DNA of 64,000 bases from Variovorax sp. TBS-050B (GCF_029893635.1 NZ_JARXYR010000002.1:434001-498000), one strand, 5' to 3'. Counted from the first letter of the stretch, positions 18,417-28,621 are shown. Notes: generated by a model not told the origin, from the letters alone. Numbers and translations: made by a program.

Positions 18417-19017
18417 ATGACGAGCCGTATCGACAAACTGTTCGAGCACACCAAGCTGCTGTGCTTCGGGCGCTATGTGCTGACAGTGCCCGTGGACTCG
18501 CGCCTTTCTTTCGGGCGCGACTTTCCGACACTGCCTAATCAGGCGAAGGATCTGGACAAGATCATGGGGGCCGAGCGGGCGAAGATTCTGGCGGAAGACA
18601 AGACAGCCGAGATCACCCATTTCGGCAAAGGCCCGGCACCGAACGTGTGGCTGATCCGGTCCTATGGCGACATGTATGCAAAGGAATTGGAGTTGGAGGC
18701 CTTTCGGTTCTACTACTCAGTGGTCCGCACATTTTCCTGGACAGCGATGCGACAGCGAAAAGTCAGAGGATCACAGCAACCTCCTTGCTTAACGATGCTG
18801 CCGAGACCGCCAAGAATCTCCGCCTACGCGAGCCCGATGAAGTCCCCAAAGACCCGGGCCTCTGTCACGAATACGGATTCACCCGCGACGCGACCTACGC
18901 CAGCGCGTTGTCACAAGTCGGTCTGCACATCGCCGCCCTCCCCGACGTGGTTTTCAGCGTCGAAAGCAACCAGGCCGCCAGCACTCAAGGCCGCCCGAGG
19001 CGGTTGCGATCAAATAA
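18417..19017 (+). pseudogene. Decayed third copy of the Tli4-like immunity gene
   Basis: The first 95 or so codons match copy 2 (MTSRIDKLFEHTKLLCFGRY, then KDLDKIMGAERAKILAEDKT). One base is then missing near 18719-18723, where copy 2 reads YYVVGPHIF; the continuation GPHIFLDSDATAKSQ is in another frame. After SNQAASTQG the sequence jumps directly to the last 27 nt or so of the gene (CGCCCGAGGCGGTTGCGAT). This is a deletion of about 349 nt relative to copy 2 (equivalent to 18030-18378), which removes most of the C-terminal domain. The section between the two lesions matches copy 1, so the gene is a recombinant. The reading frame is open for 206 codons, but the product would be nonsense after the shift. 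Confidence 0.85.
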
Positions 19018-19033
19018 ATGAAGGGAGATCCAT

Positions 19034-19255
19034 ATGAAGACAGAACTGCAACAGCACTTCGCACCGCCGACGCGTCGGCGCGCCCTGCAGGCGCTGGCCG
19101 CTACGGCCGCTTCAACGCTCGCGGGAGTGCCGCCGGTCCGGGCCAGTGCGGGAGCGGGATGGAACGCACCGAACGTGCGCTGGAAGCCCGAAGACGATTG
19201 GCAGCGAACCGCCTTCACCATGCAGTGGGACGTACAGAGCGGACAACAACCGTGA
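19034..19255 (+). CDS. Small exported protein of unknown function
   Basis: This 73-aa ORF follows the immunity remnant, with AAGGGAGA ahead of the ATG as a good ribosome binding site. The N-terminus has a twin-arginine-like or Sec signal: PTRRRALQALAATAASTLAG, then an apparent cleavage site around ASA. Only about 30 mature residues remain (WNAPNVRWKPEDDWQRTAF and onward). The stop overlaps a GTG that opens the next ORF (GTGA). It may be a real small protein, or the front of a longer exported protein broken by a frameshift at about 19250. I do not recognise the family. Confidence 0.5.
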   Translation: MKTELQQHFAPPTRRRALQALAATAASTLAGVPPVRASAGAGWNAPNVRWKPEDDWQRTAFTMQWDVQSGQQP

Positions 19256-19932
19256 CCGCTACTGCGCGGGGGCCCGGCTCGCGCGACGACAGCATCCCGT
19301 TCTTCGTAGACCCGCCCGTCTACGTGGTGTGGATGCAGACGGAACCAGGGTTTGTGTCATACGTCGTCGACGATTTCTTCGACAAGCCGAAAGGCACGGC
19401 AGTACTCGGCTTCTTGTCGCCGATAGACGCATACATCGAGGCGCTTTTTCAGGTCCAGCCCGGCATTCGCTTCGGCGTGAGCGAGGCGCGGCACATCGAC
19501 AAGCGGGCGTTCTGCGCCCGCGACGGGCGGCTGGCCGTCGCGCTGCACCTTGCCTGGGTGGCGCACAACGGCCTGCTGTTGCAGCGACCGAGCGGCAGGC
19601 TCTGCGGACTGCGTCGTTCGATGGGGAGGAAACCGGCGCCGGCGGGACCAGCGCGCTTCGAGGTCGATGAAGAATCACTCTCGGAACTCGACATCGCGCA
19701 CGACCTCGTAGGTCTTTTTGCATGGCGCGAGACGAGTCACGCGGTCCCACGCTGGGGGCCGGAACGTGTGTACGCGATGGCTCGGCAGGCCGCGCTCTCA
19801 CTGAAAACGATGATTCGGCCCGAGAACCTCCCCACCGACGAGGTCCAACTGTCCTACTTCGATCCGGAAACCGAGCAGTGGCACTTCGCGCCCGCCCTTC
19901 ACGCGATGGCCGCCGGTCTGATTCACAGGTAG
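19252..19932 (+). CDS. Unrecognised island protein coupled to the small exported ORF
   Basis: This 226-aa reading frame opens with GTG inside the stop of the preceding ORF, suggesting translational coupling or a -1 shift joining the two. Its sequence is protein-like: DSIPFFVDPPVYVVWMQTEP, VSYVVDDFFDKPKGTAVLGF, DEESLSELDIAHDLVGLFAW, with a GPERVYAMARQAALSLKTM helix. It has no membrane segment or signal of its own and no motif I can name. Its place after the immunity array suggests a role in the same T6SS cassette, such as a further immunity or adaptor protein, but this is a guess. Its 3' end overlaps the convergent flgL stop by 10 nt, marking the right island border. Confidence 0.6.
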   Translation: MTATARGPGSRDDSIPFFVDPPVYVVWMQTEPGFVSYVVDDFFDKPKGTAVLGFLSPIDAYIEALFQVQPGIRFGVSEARHIDKRAFCARDGRLAVALHLAWVAHNGLLLQRPSGRLCGLRRSMGRKPAPAGPARFEVDEESLSELDIAHDLVGLFAWRETSHAVPRWGPERVYAMARQAALSLKTMIRPENLPTDEVQLSYFDPETEQWHFAPALHAMAAGLIHR

Positions 19933-21131
19933 TTGAACAGCGCGATGCTGTGCAGCCGCGCGAAGGTCTGCTGCGTGGCCTTGAGCGAGGTCTCGCGCTG
20001 CAGGTATTCCGAGATCGCGGCGGCCGGGTCGAGGTCCTCGATCTCCGACAGGTGGGCCTTGTCGACCAGGAAGCGTGCGCTCGCGCCGGTGTCGAGGGCG
20101 TCGAGTTCGTTCATGCGCGAACCCACCGACGAGATCACGGTCAGCACGTTGTCGTGGGCGTTGGTGATCTTCACGTTGAAGGTGCTGAGCGCGTTGAGCA
20201 GCTCGGCATGGGCCGCGTCGCCGCCGCCGGCGAGCGGCTTCTTGAGCACGGCGATCATCTCGCCGATGGCGGCGAAGACGTCGGTGCCGGCGTTTCGGGC
20301 GGTCGAGACGTCGAAGGTGTCGCCGTCGGCGGGCGCTCCACTCATCTTGATCTGCAGCCCGCCGAAGGAAATCGGCGCATCGGCCACGTAGGGGCCGGTG
20401 GCGGCCACCACGGGCGGCGTGTCCTTGGTCGAGACGGTGTAGTTGCCGCCGCTGAAGCTGATGCTGAAGTCCTTGCCGTAGTTCGCAGCGGTGGCGTCGG
20501 TGAGGCCAACCGAGCCGAAGACGCCCGAGCCGGTGTTGCCGGCGCCGGCCGAAGCCACGTAGCCCGCGCCGCCCTGCACCGACTGGAAGACGCTGCGGCC
20601 GTCGTCGGTGGTCGACATCTGGCGCGAGACGTCGATCTGCATCAGGCGCTGGCCCTGGTCGCCCATGTACTGGATGCCGCCGGCGTCCTTCACGAACGGC
20701 GGGTTGGCGCTCTTGAAGCCGGCGAACAGGAACTGGCCGTTGCCGTCGTCGGCGTTGGCCACGTTCACGAGCTGGTCGAGGTTGCTCTGCAGCGTGGTCG
20801 CGAGCGAGGCGCGGTCGGCGTCCGACAGCGTGCCGTTGCCGGCCTGCACTGCGAGCGTCTTCATGTTCTGCATGATCGAGGTGGCCGACTTGAGCGCGGT
20901 CTCCTCCTGCGACAGCGACAGCATCGCGCGGCTGCGGCTGCTGGTGTACTGCGCCGACTCGGCCATCGACTGGCTCACGCCGAGCGCGCGCGCAGCCGCC
21001 ACGGGATCGTCGGCCGGCGTGAGGAACTTGGTGCCGGCAGCCAGCTGCTGCTGGACGCGGAACAGCTTCTGCTGCTGCGAACCCATCGCGCTCTGGCTCT
21101 GGGCATAGAAGGACTGGGTGCTGATGCGCAT
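19923..21131 (-). CDS. flgL: Flagellar hook-filament junction protein FlgL
   Basis: FlgL (HAP3) joins the hook-FlgK layer to the flagellin filament. The 402-aa protein has the flagellin-like N-terminal domain (MRISTQSFYAQSQSAM, AAGTKFLTPADDPVAAARAL) and the matching C-terminal helix (ISEYLQRETSLKATQQTFAR, then LFNYL). The central part is variable, as expected. It follows flgK by 41 nt in the same operon and presumably shares its sigma-28-type promoter. Confidence 0.95.
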   Translation of the reverse strand: MRISTQSFYAQSQSAMGSQQQKLFRVQQQLAAGTKFLTPADDPVAAARALGVSQSMAESAQYTSSRSRAMLSLSQEETALKSATSIMQNMKTLAVQAGNGTLSDADRASLATTLQSNLDQLVNVANADDGNGQFLFAGFKSANPPFVKDAGGIQYMGDQGQRLMQIDVSRQMSTTDDGRSVFQSVQGGAGYVASAGAGNTGSGVFGSVGLTDATAANYGKDFSISFSGGNYTVSTKDTPPVVAATGPYVADAPISFGGLQIKMSGAPADGDTFDVSTARNAGTDVFAAIGEMIAVLKKPLAGGGDAAHAELLNALSTFNVKITNAHDNVLTVISSVGSRMNELDALDTGASARFLVDKAHLSEIEDLDPAAAISEYLQRETSLKATQQTFARLHSIALFNYL

Positions 21132-21172
21132 CGCGGCTCCTGGAATTCTTTGTTTCGACGGTGAAGAGGGGG

Positions 21173-23131
21173 TCAGCCGCGGATACCCAGGATCGCGTCG
21201 AACATCGTCGATGCGGTCTGGATCACCTTGGCGTTGGCCTGGTACATCTGCTGGTACATCAGCAGGTTGGCGGTTTCCTCGTCCTGGTTCACGCCCGAGA
21301 TCGAATCGCGGCTGGCGCGGATCTGTTCGGTCACGCTGGTCTGGGTCTTCTCCGCCACGCGCAGCTCCATGGCACGGTTGCCGACCTCGCTCACGAGCTT
21401 GGCATAGGCGCCGTTGAAGGTGGAGGTGCCGCCGTCCATCGAAGTCTTGCGCTGCAGTGCGCCGAGGCGCAGCGCGTTGCTGCCGTCGGAGACGCCACCC
21501 ACGTTCTTGCCGATCGTGAAGGTGTCGCCATTGGCAGGCGCGCCGCTGAGCTTGACCTCGATGCCGTCGAAGCGGATCGTGGCGCCGGCGGTGTACGGCA
21601 CGGCGGTGCCGGCCGCGTAGTTGGTGGAGCTGCCGTCGGCCAGCGTGACCGTGACCGCCGACGTGGCCGGGAAGCCCGACAGCGTGTTGGCCGTGGCGTC
21701 GTAGGCCAGCGTGACCGTCGCGGCCAGCGGCGTGCCGAGGTAGGCGGCATCGACCACCGCGGGGCTCAGCGCGCCCGTGCCCTTGTTGCCGACGGTGTTG
21801 CCGGTGACCAGCGGCGAGCCTGCGGCCACCTTGGCCGTCTCGCGCACCAGCACGTCCATGTCGCGTGCGCCGGTGCGCGTGGGCTGCACCAGGAAGGAGT
21901 CGCCCGCCTGCGCGCTGCCGCTGGCGATCGACAGGCTCACGCCGTCGAAGCTGACCGGGAAGGCGGTGTAATCGCCCATGACCTGCTTGTCCGACAGGCG
22001 CGTGACGGTGTAGGTGAGCGTGCCCGCCACGTCCTTCACCTGCACCGAGTAGTCGCTGGTCGAGAGCTGCGAGGTGTCGCTGATGCTGGCGCCGAGCACC
22101 ATGCTGCCGTTGTTGCGCGCGTTCGAGAACACGCCGGGCTGGGCCATCGAGAAGAAGTCGGTGCCGAGCGCGCCGTTGAGGTCGATGCCGAGCTTGTGCT
22201 GGTTGTTGAATTCGGCGCCCAGGGCCATCGCCAGGCGGCCGATGGCATTCTGCGAGCTCGTGAGCGTCTCGGCCCGGAAGGCCATGAGGCCGCCGAGCGA
22301 ACCGCCGGTGATCACGCTGTCGCTGAGCTCCGAGACCGTGCCCGTGAGGCCGACCAGCGCCACCGCCGTGCGGGTGGGATCGGCGGCCGACGGCATGGCC
22401 TGCATCTTCCCGGCACGGTCGCCGAGCACCAGCGACTGCCCGTTGCCGAAGAACACGTTGTACTGGCCGCTGTCCTGCTCGATCACCTTGATGTTGACGA
22501 CCTTGCCGAGGTCGGCCACGAGCTGGTCGCGCTGGTCCATCAGATCGTTGGGCGGCTGGCCCCCGGCCATGGCGCTGAGCTGGCTGATCTGCTGGTTCAG
22601 GCTCGCGATCTGCGTGGCGTAGGTGTTGATCTCGCCGACGCTGCCTTCGATCTGCGTGTTGACCGAGCTGTTGAGGTCGCTCAGGTACTGGTCGGTGGCG
22701 CGGAACTTGTTGGCCAGCGTCTGCGCGGCGCTGATGAGCTGCTGGCGCGCGGCCGGATCGGCGGGCGTGTTGGCCACGTCCTGCACGCTCGCGAAGAACT
22801 TCTGCATCAGCGGCGTGAGGCCGGCCGTCTTGTCGGCCAGCAGCGAGTCGATGCGGTTGATCTGCGACCCGTAGCTCGAGAGGGCGGCGCTCGAGGCCTC
22901 GGCCCCGTTGAGCTGCGCCGTGAGGTACTGGTCATAGCTGCGCTGCACCGTGGTGACGCGCGCACCGTTGCCGATGAAGCCCGCGCCGCTCGCGGTGCCG
23001 ACGTTGGACGACACCAGCGCCGTCTGCCGGTTGTAGCCCACCGTGTACACGTTGGCCGTGTTGTGGGCCGTGGTCATGAGCGCCGCGCGGGCCACGTTCA
23101 GGCCCGACAGGCCCGTTTGGAAGATCGACAT
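21173..23131 (-). CDS. flgK: Flagellar hook-associated protein FlgK
   Basis: FlgK (HAP1) is the first hook-filament junction layer. The 652-aa product starts with the axial-protein motif SIFQTGLSGLNVARAALMTT and AHNTANVYTVGYNRQ. It ends with the typical EETANLLMYQQMYQANAKVI and a FDAILGIRG tail. Long Gly/Ser/Thr-rich beta domains lie in the middle. The gene is preceded at 23204-23230 by a site resembling a FliA promoter, fitting its status as a late flagellar gene, and is followed by flgL. Confidence 0.96.
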   Translation of the reverse strand: MSIFQTGLSGLNVARAALMTTAHNTANVYTVGYNRQTALVSSNVGTASGAGFIGNGARVTTVQRSYDQYLTAQLNGAEASSAALSSYGSQINRIDSLLADKTAGLTPLMQKFFASVQDVANTPADPAARQQLISAAQTLANKFRATDQYLSDLNSSVNTQIEGSVGEINTYATQIASLNQQISQLSAMAGGQPPNDLMDQRDQLVADLGKVVNIKVIEQDSGQYNVFFGNGQSLVLGDRAGKMQAMPSAADPTRTAVALVGLTGTVSELSDSVITGGSLGGLMAFRAETLTSSQNAIGRLAMALGAEFNNQHKLGIDLNGALGTDFFSMAQPGVFSNARNNGSMVLGASISDTSQLSTSDYSVQVKDVAGTLTYTVTRLSDKQVMGDYTAFPVSFDGVSLSIASGSAQAGDSFLVQPTRTGARDMDVLVRETAKVAAGSPLVTGNTVGNKGTGALSPAVVDAAYLGTPLAATVTLAYDATANTLSGFPATSAVTVTLADGSSTNYAAGTAVPYTAGATIRFDGIEVKLSGAPANGDTFTIGKNVGGVSDGSNALRLGALQRKTSMDGGTSTFNGAYAKLVSEVGNRAMELRVAEKTQTSVTEQIRASRDSISGVNQDEETANLLMYQQMYQANAKVIQTASTMFDAILGIRG

Positions 23132-23203
23132 CTGGCTTTACCTGTGAAGTGTTCTTGTCTGTCTGTCTTGCAGCAGCGGCATCGCTTCGATGCCCATGTG
23201 CTG

Positions 23204-23230
23204 TTTATCGGCAGCTGCCGCGGAACTTGA
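23204..23230 (-). promoter_or_regulatory. Probable sigma-28 (FliA) promoter for flgK-flgL
   Basis: Read on the minus strand: TTCAAGTT, 11 nt, then GCCGATAA. The -10 matches the flagellar sigma-28 consensus perfectly. The -35 matches TAAAGTTT partly; shifting to TCAAGTTC with a 10-nt spacer is an alternative. It lies 73 bp before the flgK ATG and after the stop of the upstream aer-like gene. Confidence 0.8.
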
Positions 23231-23248
23231 AGGCCGGACGCGGCGAAT

Positions 23249-24808
23249 TCAGGCCGCGCGCCGGAACACGCTGACCGACTGGACCAGGCTCGCGGCCTGC
23301 TCCTGCATCGACTGCGCGGCGGCGGCAGCCTCTTCGACCAGCGCCGCGTTCTGCTGCGTCACCTGGTCCATCTGCGCGATCGCCTGGTTCACCTGCTCGA
23401 TGCCCGTGCTCTGCTCCTGGCTCGCTGCGGTGATCTCGCCGATGATGTCCGTCACGCGACGCACGCTGCCCACGATCTCTTCCATCGTCTTGCCGGCCTC
23501 TCCGACCAGCGTGCTGCCCATGTCGACCTTGCCGACCGAGTCGTCGATCAGGCCCTTGATCTCCTTGGCTGCCGCGCCCGAACGTTGTGCGAGGCTGCGC
23601 ACTTCGGAGGCGACGACCGCGAAGCCGCGGCCCTGTTCACCGGCGCGTGCGGCTTCGACCGCCGCGTTCAAAGCCAGGATGTTGGTCTGGAACGCGATGC
23701 CGTCGATCACGCCGATGATGTCGACGATCTTCTTCGACGAGGCATTGATGGAGGCCATGGTGTCCACCACCTGGCCCACCACGTTGCCGCCCTTGACCGC
23801 GACTTCGGAGGCCGAGAGTGCGAGCTGGTTGGCCTGGCGGGCGTTGTCGGCGTTCTGCTTGACGGTGCCGGTGAGCTCTTCGATGGAAGCGGCCGTCTGC
23901 TGCAGCGAACTCGCCTGCTCCTCGGTGCGCGACGAGAGATCCTGGTTGCCGGCGGCGATCTGCGTGGAGGCCGTCATCACATGCGAGACGTTGGTGTCCA
24001 CGTCCACCACGATGGCCGAGAAGTTCGCGCTCATCTGGTTCAGCGCGCGCAGCAGGTGGCGCATCTCGTCCTCGGGGCGGATCGCGAACTTGGCGATCCC
24101 GCCCGAGGCGATGGTCTGCGCCACGCGCACGGCCTCGTCCATCGGACGAAAGACGGTGCGGTCCAGGAAGTAGCCGAAACTCGCCCAGGCGAGCGCGCCC
24201 AGCACGGCGCCGATCGCCCAGCCCTGCGGGCCGACCAGACCGGCCCAGCCGGCCGCGCCGAGCGCGAGCATCAGCATCGCCGCGAGCGCGGCCGAGCCGA
24301 ACACCCGCAGCCGCACCGGCAGCCGGCGCAGTCGCGCCAGCACGCTGGTCCAGCCGCGCCTGACCACCTCGCCCTGCTCGATCGCGAGGCCCCTGGCCTG
24401 GCCCTCGCGGAACCGGCGGTAGATCTGCTCGGCCTGCTCGACCTCGGCGCGCGAGGGCTTGCTGCGCACCGACATGTAGCCTTCGATCTCGCCCTTGCGG
24501 CGCACCGGCGTCACGTTCGCGAGCACCCAGTAGAAGTCGCCGTTCTCGCGCCGGTTCTTGACCAGGCCGGTCCAGGGCAGGCCCTTCTTCAGCGTGTCCC
24601 ACATGTCGGCAAAGGCCTCGGGCGGCATGTCCGGGTGCCGGATCATGTTGTGCGCCTTGCCGATCAGCTGCGCGACCGAAAAGCCGCTGGCCGTCACGAA
24701 GGCCGGGTTGACGTAGGTGATGCGGCCCTTGAGGTCGGTGCGCGACACGAGCGCGGCATCGTCGTCGAGGAGGTACTCGTTGCTGGTGACGGGTAGGTTG
24801 AGCCTCAT
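23249..24808 (-). CDS. aer: Aer-like PAS-containing chemoreceptor
   Basis: A 519-aa receptor with an N-terminal cytoplasmic PAS domain (about residues 8-120) instead of a periplasmic sensor. The PAS matches the Aer pattern closely: [34 protein letters not shown] and [18 protein letters not shown]. Aer uses such a PAS to hold FAD and sense redox state or oxygen. Two adjacent hydrophobic stretches (about 180-228) form a membrane hairpin. HAMP and a methyl-accepting signalling domain follow (about 300-510). The start is the ATG giving [14 protein letters not shown]; a 48-codon upstream extension is Arg/Pro-rich junk. The tail ends FRRAA, without a CheR-binding pentapeptide. It is the last gene of the receptor array. 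Confidence 0.88.
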   Translation of the reverse strand: MRLNLPVTSNEYLLDDDAALVSRTDLKGRITYVNPAFVTASGFSVAQLIGKAHNMIRHPDMPPEAFADMWDTLKKGLPWTGLVKNRRENGDFYWVLANVTPVRRKGEIEGYMSVRSKPSRAEVEQAEQIYRRFREGQARGLAIEQGEVVRRGWTSVLARLRRLPVRLRVFGSAALAAMLMLALGAAGWAGLVGPQGWAIGAVLGALAWASFGYFLDRTVFRPMDEAVRVAQTIASGGIAKFAIRPEDEMRHLLRALNQMSANFSAIVVDVDTNVSHVMTASTQIAAGNQDLSSRTEEQASSLQQTAASIEELTGTVKQNADNARQANQLALSASEVAVKGGNVVGQVVDTMASINASSKKIVDIIGVIDGIAFQTNILALNAAVEAARAGEQGRGFAVVASEVRSLAQRSGAAAKEIKGLIDDSVGKVDMGSTLVGEAGKTMEEIVGSVRRVTDIIGEITAASQEQSTGIEQVNQAIAQMDQVTQQNAALVEEAAAAAQSMQEQAASLVQSVSVFRRAA

Positions 24809-24863
24809 GATCTTTCTTCTGCTTCTGCTTTCTGCTGCTTGTGGTCTGCCTCGGGTCCGCGGA

Positions 24864-26507
24864 TCAGGCGAAGGCCTCCCGGCCCGAGCCGATGGCGCGG
24901 ACGTCGTCCTGCAGCGCGTGGGTCGCGGCAGGCGCCGCAGGGCGCGCGGCACGCGCGGCGCCCTCGAGCCGGAACACGCTGACCGACTGGACGAGGCTCG
25001 CGGCCTGCTCCTGCATCGACTGCGCGGCGGCGGCGGCTTCTTCGACCAGCGCCGCGTTCTGCTGCGTCACCTGGTCCATCTGCGCGATCGCCTGGTTCAC
25101 CTGCTCGATGCCCGTGCTCTGCTCCTGGCTCGCCGCCGTGATCTCGCCCATGATGTCGGTCACGCGCTTGACGCTGTCCACGATCTCTTCCATCGTGCGG
25201 CCCGCCTCCGCCACCTGGCGGCTGCCGGCCTCGACCTTGTCCACCGAGTCGTCGATCAGGCCCTTGATTTCCTTGGCCGCGGCGCCGGAGCGTTGAGCCA
25301 GGCTTCTGACTTCCGAGGCGACGACCGCGAAGCCGCGGCCCTGCTCGCCGGCGCGTGCGGCTTCCACTGCGGCATTGAGCGCGAGGATGTTGGTCTGGAA
25401 CGCGATGCCGTCGATCACGCCGATGATGTCGACGATCTTCTTGGATGAGGCATTGATCGAACCCATGGTGTCGACCACCTGGTTGACCACGCCGCCGCCA
25501 CGCACCGCCACTTCGGAGGCCGAGAGGGCGAGCTGGTTCGCCTGGCGCGCGTTGTCGGCGTTCTGCTTGACGGTGCTCGTGAGTTCTTCCATCGAGGCGG
25601 CCGTCTGTTCGAGCGAGCTCGCCTGCTCTTCGGTGCGCGACGACAGGTCCTGGTTGCCCGCGGCGATCTGGCCCGAGGCGGTCGCGATGGCATCGGTGCC
25701 ATGGCGCACTTCGCCCACCACCTTGGCCAGGCTGTCGTTCATGTTCTTCAGCGCCTGCATCAGCTGGCCGGTCTCGTCGCGCGAGACGACCTGGATCTGC
25801 GAGCCGAGGTCGCCGCTCGCCACCGTCTGCGCGACCTCGACCGCGCGGGCGATCGGCCGCGTCACGCTGCGCGCGATCAGCCAGGCGCAGAGCGCGCCGA
25901 TCAGCAGCGTGAGCGCCGTGAGCACGATGCGCAGGTTGAAGCTGCGCGCATTCGCCTCGTCGATGGCGAGGCTCATGTCGTCGATCGCCTTGCGCTCCAT
26001 CGCCAGCAGTTCGAGCACGCGGGTCTCGTAGGCCTTGGCGGCCGGCTGGAACACCTCCTTGAAGACCTTTTCCGATTCCCCGGGCGTGCCGCTGGCCTTG
26101 GCCTTCTGCACCGCGTCCTTGGCGCTCTGGTACTTGGCACGCAGCTCGACGATGTTCTTGAAGGTCGACTTCTCGAGGTCGGTCACCAGCAGGGCTTCGA
26201 CCTTGGCCATGGTTTCGCCGCCCTTCTTCACGCTGTCGGAAATGACGTCGGCGAAGGTGACGGGCAGCGTCTCGTCGGTGGTGCGCGCGATCATCGCGGT
26301 GCGGGCGATGGCCGAATAGGTCAGCACGTACCAGTCGGAGATGAGCCGCTCCTTCGCGAGCGGGCTGCGCATCATCTGGCGCGTGGCTTCGGCATTGGCC
26401 CGGGCCGTCATCAGTGCATAGGCGGCCGATACCAGGGTGAGAGCGAGCACCAGGCCGAAGCCGATGGCCAGGCGCGTTCCGATGCGTGCGTTGGAAAGGA
26501 AGTTCAT
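24864..26507 (-). CDS. Methyl-accepting chemotaxis protein, four-helix-bundle sensor type
   Basis: A 547-aa transmembrane receptor. Membrane segment 1 lies at about residues 9-31 ([20 protein letters not shown]). A helical periplasmic domain resembling the 4HB_MCP class, with no recognisable ligand-binding motif, extends to about residue 190, and membrane segment 2 lies at about 191-211. HAMP and the MA domain follow. The signalling domain is of the version reading [20 protein letters not shown] and [19 protein letters not shown], as in the genes at 30398 and 34494. The C-terminus is GREAFA, so the CheR-docking pentapeptide is absent. It lies 55 nt upstream of the Aer-like gene. Confidence 0.92.
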   Translation of the reverse strand: MNFLSNARIGTRLAIGFGLVLALTLVSAAYALMTARANAEATRQMMRSPLAKERLISDWYVLTYSAIARTAMIARTTDETLPVTFADVISDSVKKGGETMAKVEALLVTDLEKSTFKNIVELRAKYQSAKDAVQKAKASGTPGESEKVFKEVFQPAAKAYETRVLELLAMERKAIDDMSLAIDEANARSFNLRIVLTALTLLIGALCAWLIARSVTRPIARAVEVAQTVASGDLGSQIQVVSRDETGQLMQALKNMNDSLAKVVGEVRHGTDAIATASGQIAAGNQDLSSRTEEQASSLEQTAASMEELTSTVKQNADNARQANQLALSASEVAVRGGGVVNQVVDTMGSINASSKKIVDIIGVIDGIAFQTNILALNAAVEAARAGEQGRGFAVVASEVRSLAQRSGAAAKEIKGLIDDSVDKVEAGSRQVAEAGRTMEEIVDSVKRVTDIMGEITAASQEQSTGIEQVNQAIAQMDQVTQQNAALVEEAAAAAQSMQEQAASLVQSVSVFRLEGAARAARPAAPAATHALQDDVRAIGSGREAFA

Positions 26508-26566
26508 GATGGGACTGACTCGAAGGAAATGAGGAAGGGGCGGTGTGCGGCGGGAATCTCGCGTGC

Positions 26567-28621
26567 TCAGGCCGGCGATGCGACGAGGCGCGGCCCGGCG
26601 GGCACCGCGCGTGCGGTGAGGGGTTGCGCAGCGACGGCGTGATGGGACGGGCGGTCGTCGTCGAGCTTGAACACGCTCACGGCGCCGACCAGGCTCGCGG
26701 CCTGCTCCTGCATCGACTGCGCGGCGGCGGCAGCCTCTTCGACCAGCGCCGCGTTCTGCTGCGTCACCTGGTCCATCTGCGCAATCGCCTGGTTCACCTG
26801 CTCGATGCCCGTGCTCTGCTCCTGGCTCGCCGCGGTGATCTCGCCGATGATGTCCGTCACCCGCCGCACGCTGCCCACGATCTCTTCCATCGTCTTGCCG
26901 GCCTCGCCGACCAGCGTGCTGCCCATGTCGACCTTGCCGACCGAGTCGTCGATCAGGCCCTTGATCTCCTTGGCTGCCGCGCCCGAGCGCTGCGCCAGGC
27001 TTCTGACTTCGGAAGCGACGACCGCGAAGCCGCGGCCCTGTTCACCCGCACGCGCGGCTTCGACCGCCGCATTGAGCGCCAGGATGTTGGTCTGGAACGC
27101 GATGCCGTCGATCACGCCGATGATGTCGACGATCTTCTTCGACGAGGCATTGATCGAGGCCATGGTGTCCACCACCTGGCCCACCACGTTGCCGCCCTTG
27201 ACCGCCACTTCGGAGGCCGAGAGCGCGAGCTGGTTGGCCTGGCGCGCGTTGTCGGCGTTCTGCTTGACGGTGCTCGTGAGCTGCTCCATCGAGGCGGCCG
27301 TCTCTTCGAGCGAGCTGGCCTGTTCCTCGGTGCGTGAAGACAGATCCTGGTTGCCTGCGGCGATCTGGCCCGAGGCCGTGGCGATCGCGTCGGTGCCCTG
27401 CCGCACGCCGCGGACCACGTGGGCCAGCCCGTCGCGCATCGATTCCACGGCGCGCGTGATGACGCCCATCTCGTCGAGGCGGTCCGAGGCCAGCGCGCGC
27501 GAGAGGTCGCCCTGGCCGATCGCCTGCACGTGCGCGCTCAGCACGCTCAGCGGACGCACCGTGCGCCGGATCGACACCACCAGCGCCGCGCCGAGCACCA
27601 GCGCCACCACCGCCATGAAGCCGGCGAGCAGGGCCATCTCGCGGTAGAGCTCCGCCATCACTTCCGCCGCCGGGACCTCCGCCACCACCAGCCAGCCAGT
27701 GGCCTCGCTGCGGCTCACCGATGCGAAGCGTCGTCCGGGCTGCGCGGGCGCGAGCACCGCGGGTGCATCGTCGAGCCACAGCGCATCCTCGCCCTTGAGG
27801 CGGGCGAGCCAGCCGGCCGCATCGCCGCCGGGCATGGCCTCGGCCAGCTTCTTCCCGGCCGCCGTCGGATGGAACACCAGCGCCGCGGCGGCTGCCTCGG
27901 CTCCGGGATTGACGATGTAGAGGCCGCCCGTCTCGAGCAGCCTGGCCTGGCCCACCGCTTCGCCGAAGGAGGCCTGCTGCTGCGAGATGTCCAGCCCGAT
28001 GTAGAGCACGGCGACCACCTGCCCCGCGGCATCGCGCACCGGGTCGTACACCGTGATGTAGGGGCGGCCGAAGAGCGTGACCCGGCCGACGAACCTCTTG
28101 CCCGCGCGCAGCACCGGATAGGCGGCGCTCTTGCGGTCGAGCAGCGTGCCGACGGCGCGTTCGCCGTTCTCCTTCTTGACCGAGGTGGTGATGCGGCGGA
28201 AGTCCTCGCCCTGCGCCACGAACACCGTGGCGTTGGCGCCGGGGAAGTCGCGCGCGAAGGCATCCACCTCGCCCGTGCTCGCACTGTTGATCGGCGAGCC
28301 GTAGCTGCTCACGATGCCCTGCGCGGCGTCTTCCACCGCGAAGGTGGCGGCGAACTGCCTGCGGAAGACGCCGTAGGCGTTCTCCGCCGTGAGCTGCATC
28401 GTGCGGTCGAAGATGTCCAGCGAGCGCGCGATGCCCTCGGCCTTGGCATTGGCATAGCGCGCCGTGTCGCGCTGCTGCTTCGCCGACTCCAGCGCGTAGA
28501 ACGTGGCGAGAAGGAGTGCCGTGACGACGAGGATGGCCAGGACGGCCCTGAGGGTCAGCGTGCGCGCCAGCGAAACGAAGGGGCGCTGCGTTGCGTTCGG
28601 ATGCGAGGTGGCTGTGTCCAT
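26567..28621 (-). CDS. Methyl-accepting chemotaxis protein with double Cache sensor
   Basis: At 684 aa this is the longest receptor of the array. The first membrane segment (about residues 22-44) leads into a large periplasmic region (about 45-320). This contains [20 protein letters not shown] and [11 protein letters not shown], typical of Cache_3/Cache_2-type sensors of small molecules. Membrane segment 2, HAMP and the MA domain follow. The signalling module is the [20 protein letters not shown] / [19 protein letters not shown] version. I choose the second ATG (MDTATSHPN) because AGGAGA precedes it by 6-8 nt; an ATG five codons earlier is possible. The C-terminus (RLVASPA) has no pentapeptide. 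Confidence 0.92.
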   Translation of the reverse strand: MDTATSHPNATQRPFVSLARTLTLRAVLAILVVTALLLATFYALESAKQQRDTARYANAKAEGIARSLDIFDRTMQLTAENAYGVFRRQFAATFAVEDAAQGIVSSYGSPINSASTGEVDAFARDFPGANATVFVAQGEDFRRITTSVKKENGERAVGTLLDRKSAAYPVLRAGKRFVGRVTLFGRPYITVYDPVRDAAGQVVAVLYIGLDISQQQASFGEAVGQARLLETGGLYIVNPGAEAAAAALVFHPTAAGKKLAEAMPGGDAAGWLARLKGEDALWLDDAPAVLAPAQPGRRFASVSRSEATGWLVVAEVPAAEVMAELYREMALLAGFMAVVALVLGAALVVSIRRTVRPLSVLSAHVQAIGQGDLSRALASDRLDEMGVITRAVESMRDGLAHVVRGVRQGTDAIATASGQIAAGNQDLSSRTEEQASSLEETAASMEQLTSTVKQNADNARQANQLALSASEVAVKGGNVVGQVVDTMASINASSKKIVDIIGVIDGIAFQTNILALNAAVEAARAGEQGRGFAVVASEVRSLAQRSGAAAKEIKGLIDDSVGKVDMGSTLVGEAGKTMEEIVGSVRRVTDIIGEITAASQEQSTGIEQVNQAIAQMDQVTQQNAALVEEAAAAAQSMQEQAASLVGAVSVFKLDDDRPSHHAVAAQPLTARAVPAGPRLVASPA

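Noticed and set aside
19018..19251. N-terminal 78 codons of the frame upstream of the GTG at 19252
   Set aside because: Arg/Ala-rich translation opposite in frame to the signal-peptide ORF, which has a better ribosome binding site. The GTG start is more plausible.
26414..26421. GCCGATAC inside a receptor gene as another sigma-28 -10 element
   Set aside because: It is within coding sequence on the opposite strand, with no suitable gene or -35 nearby.
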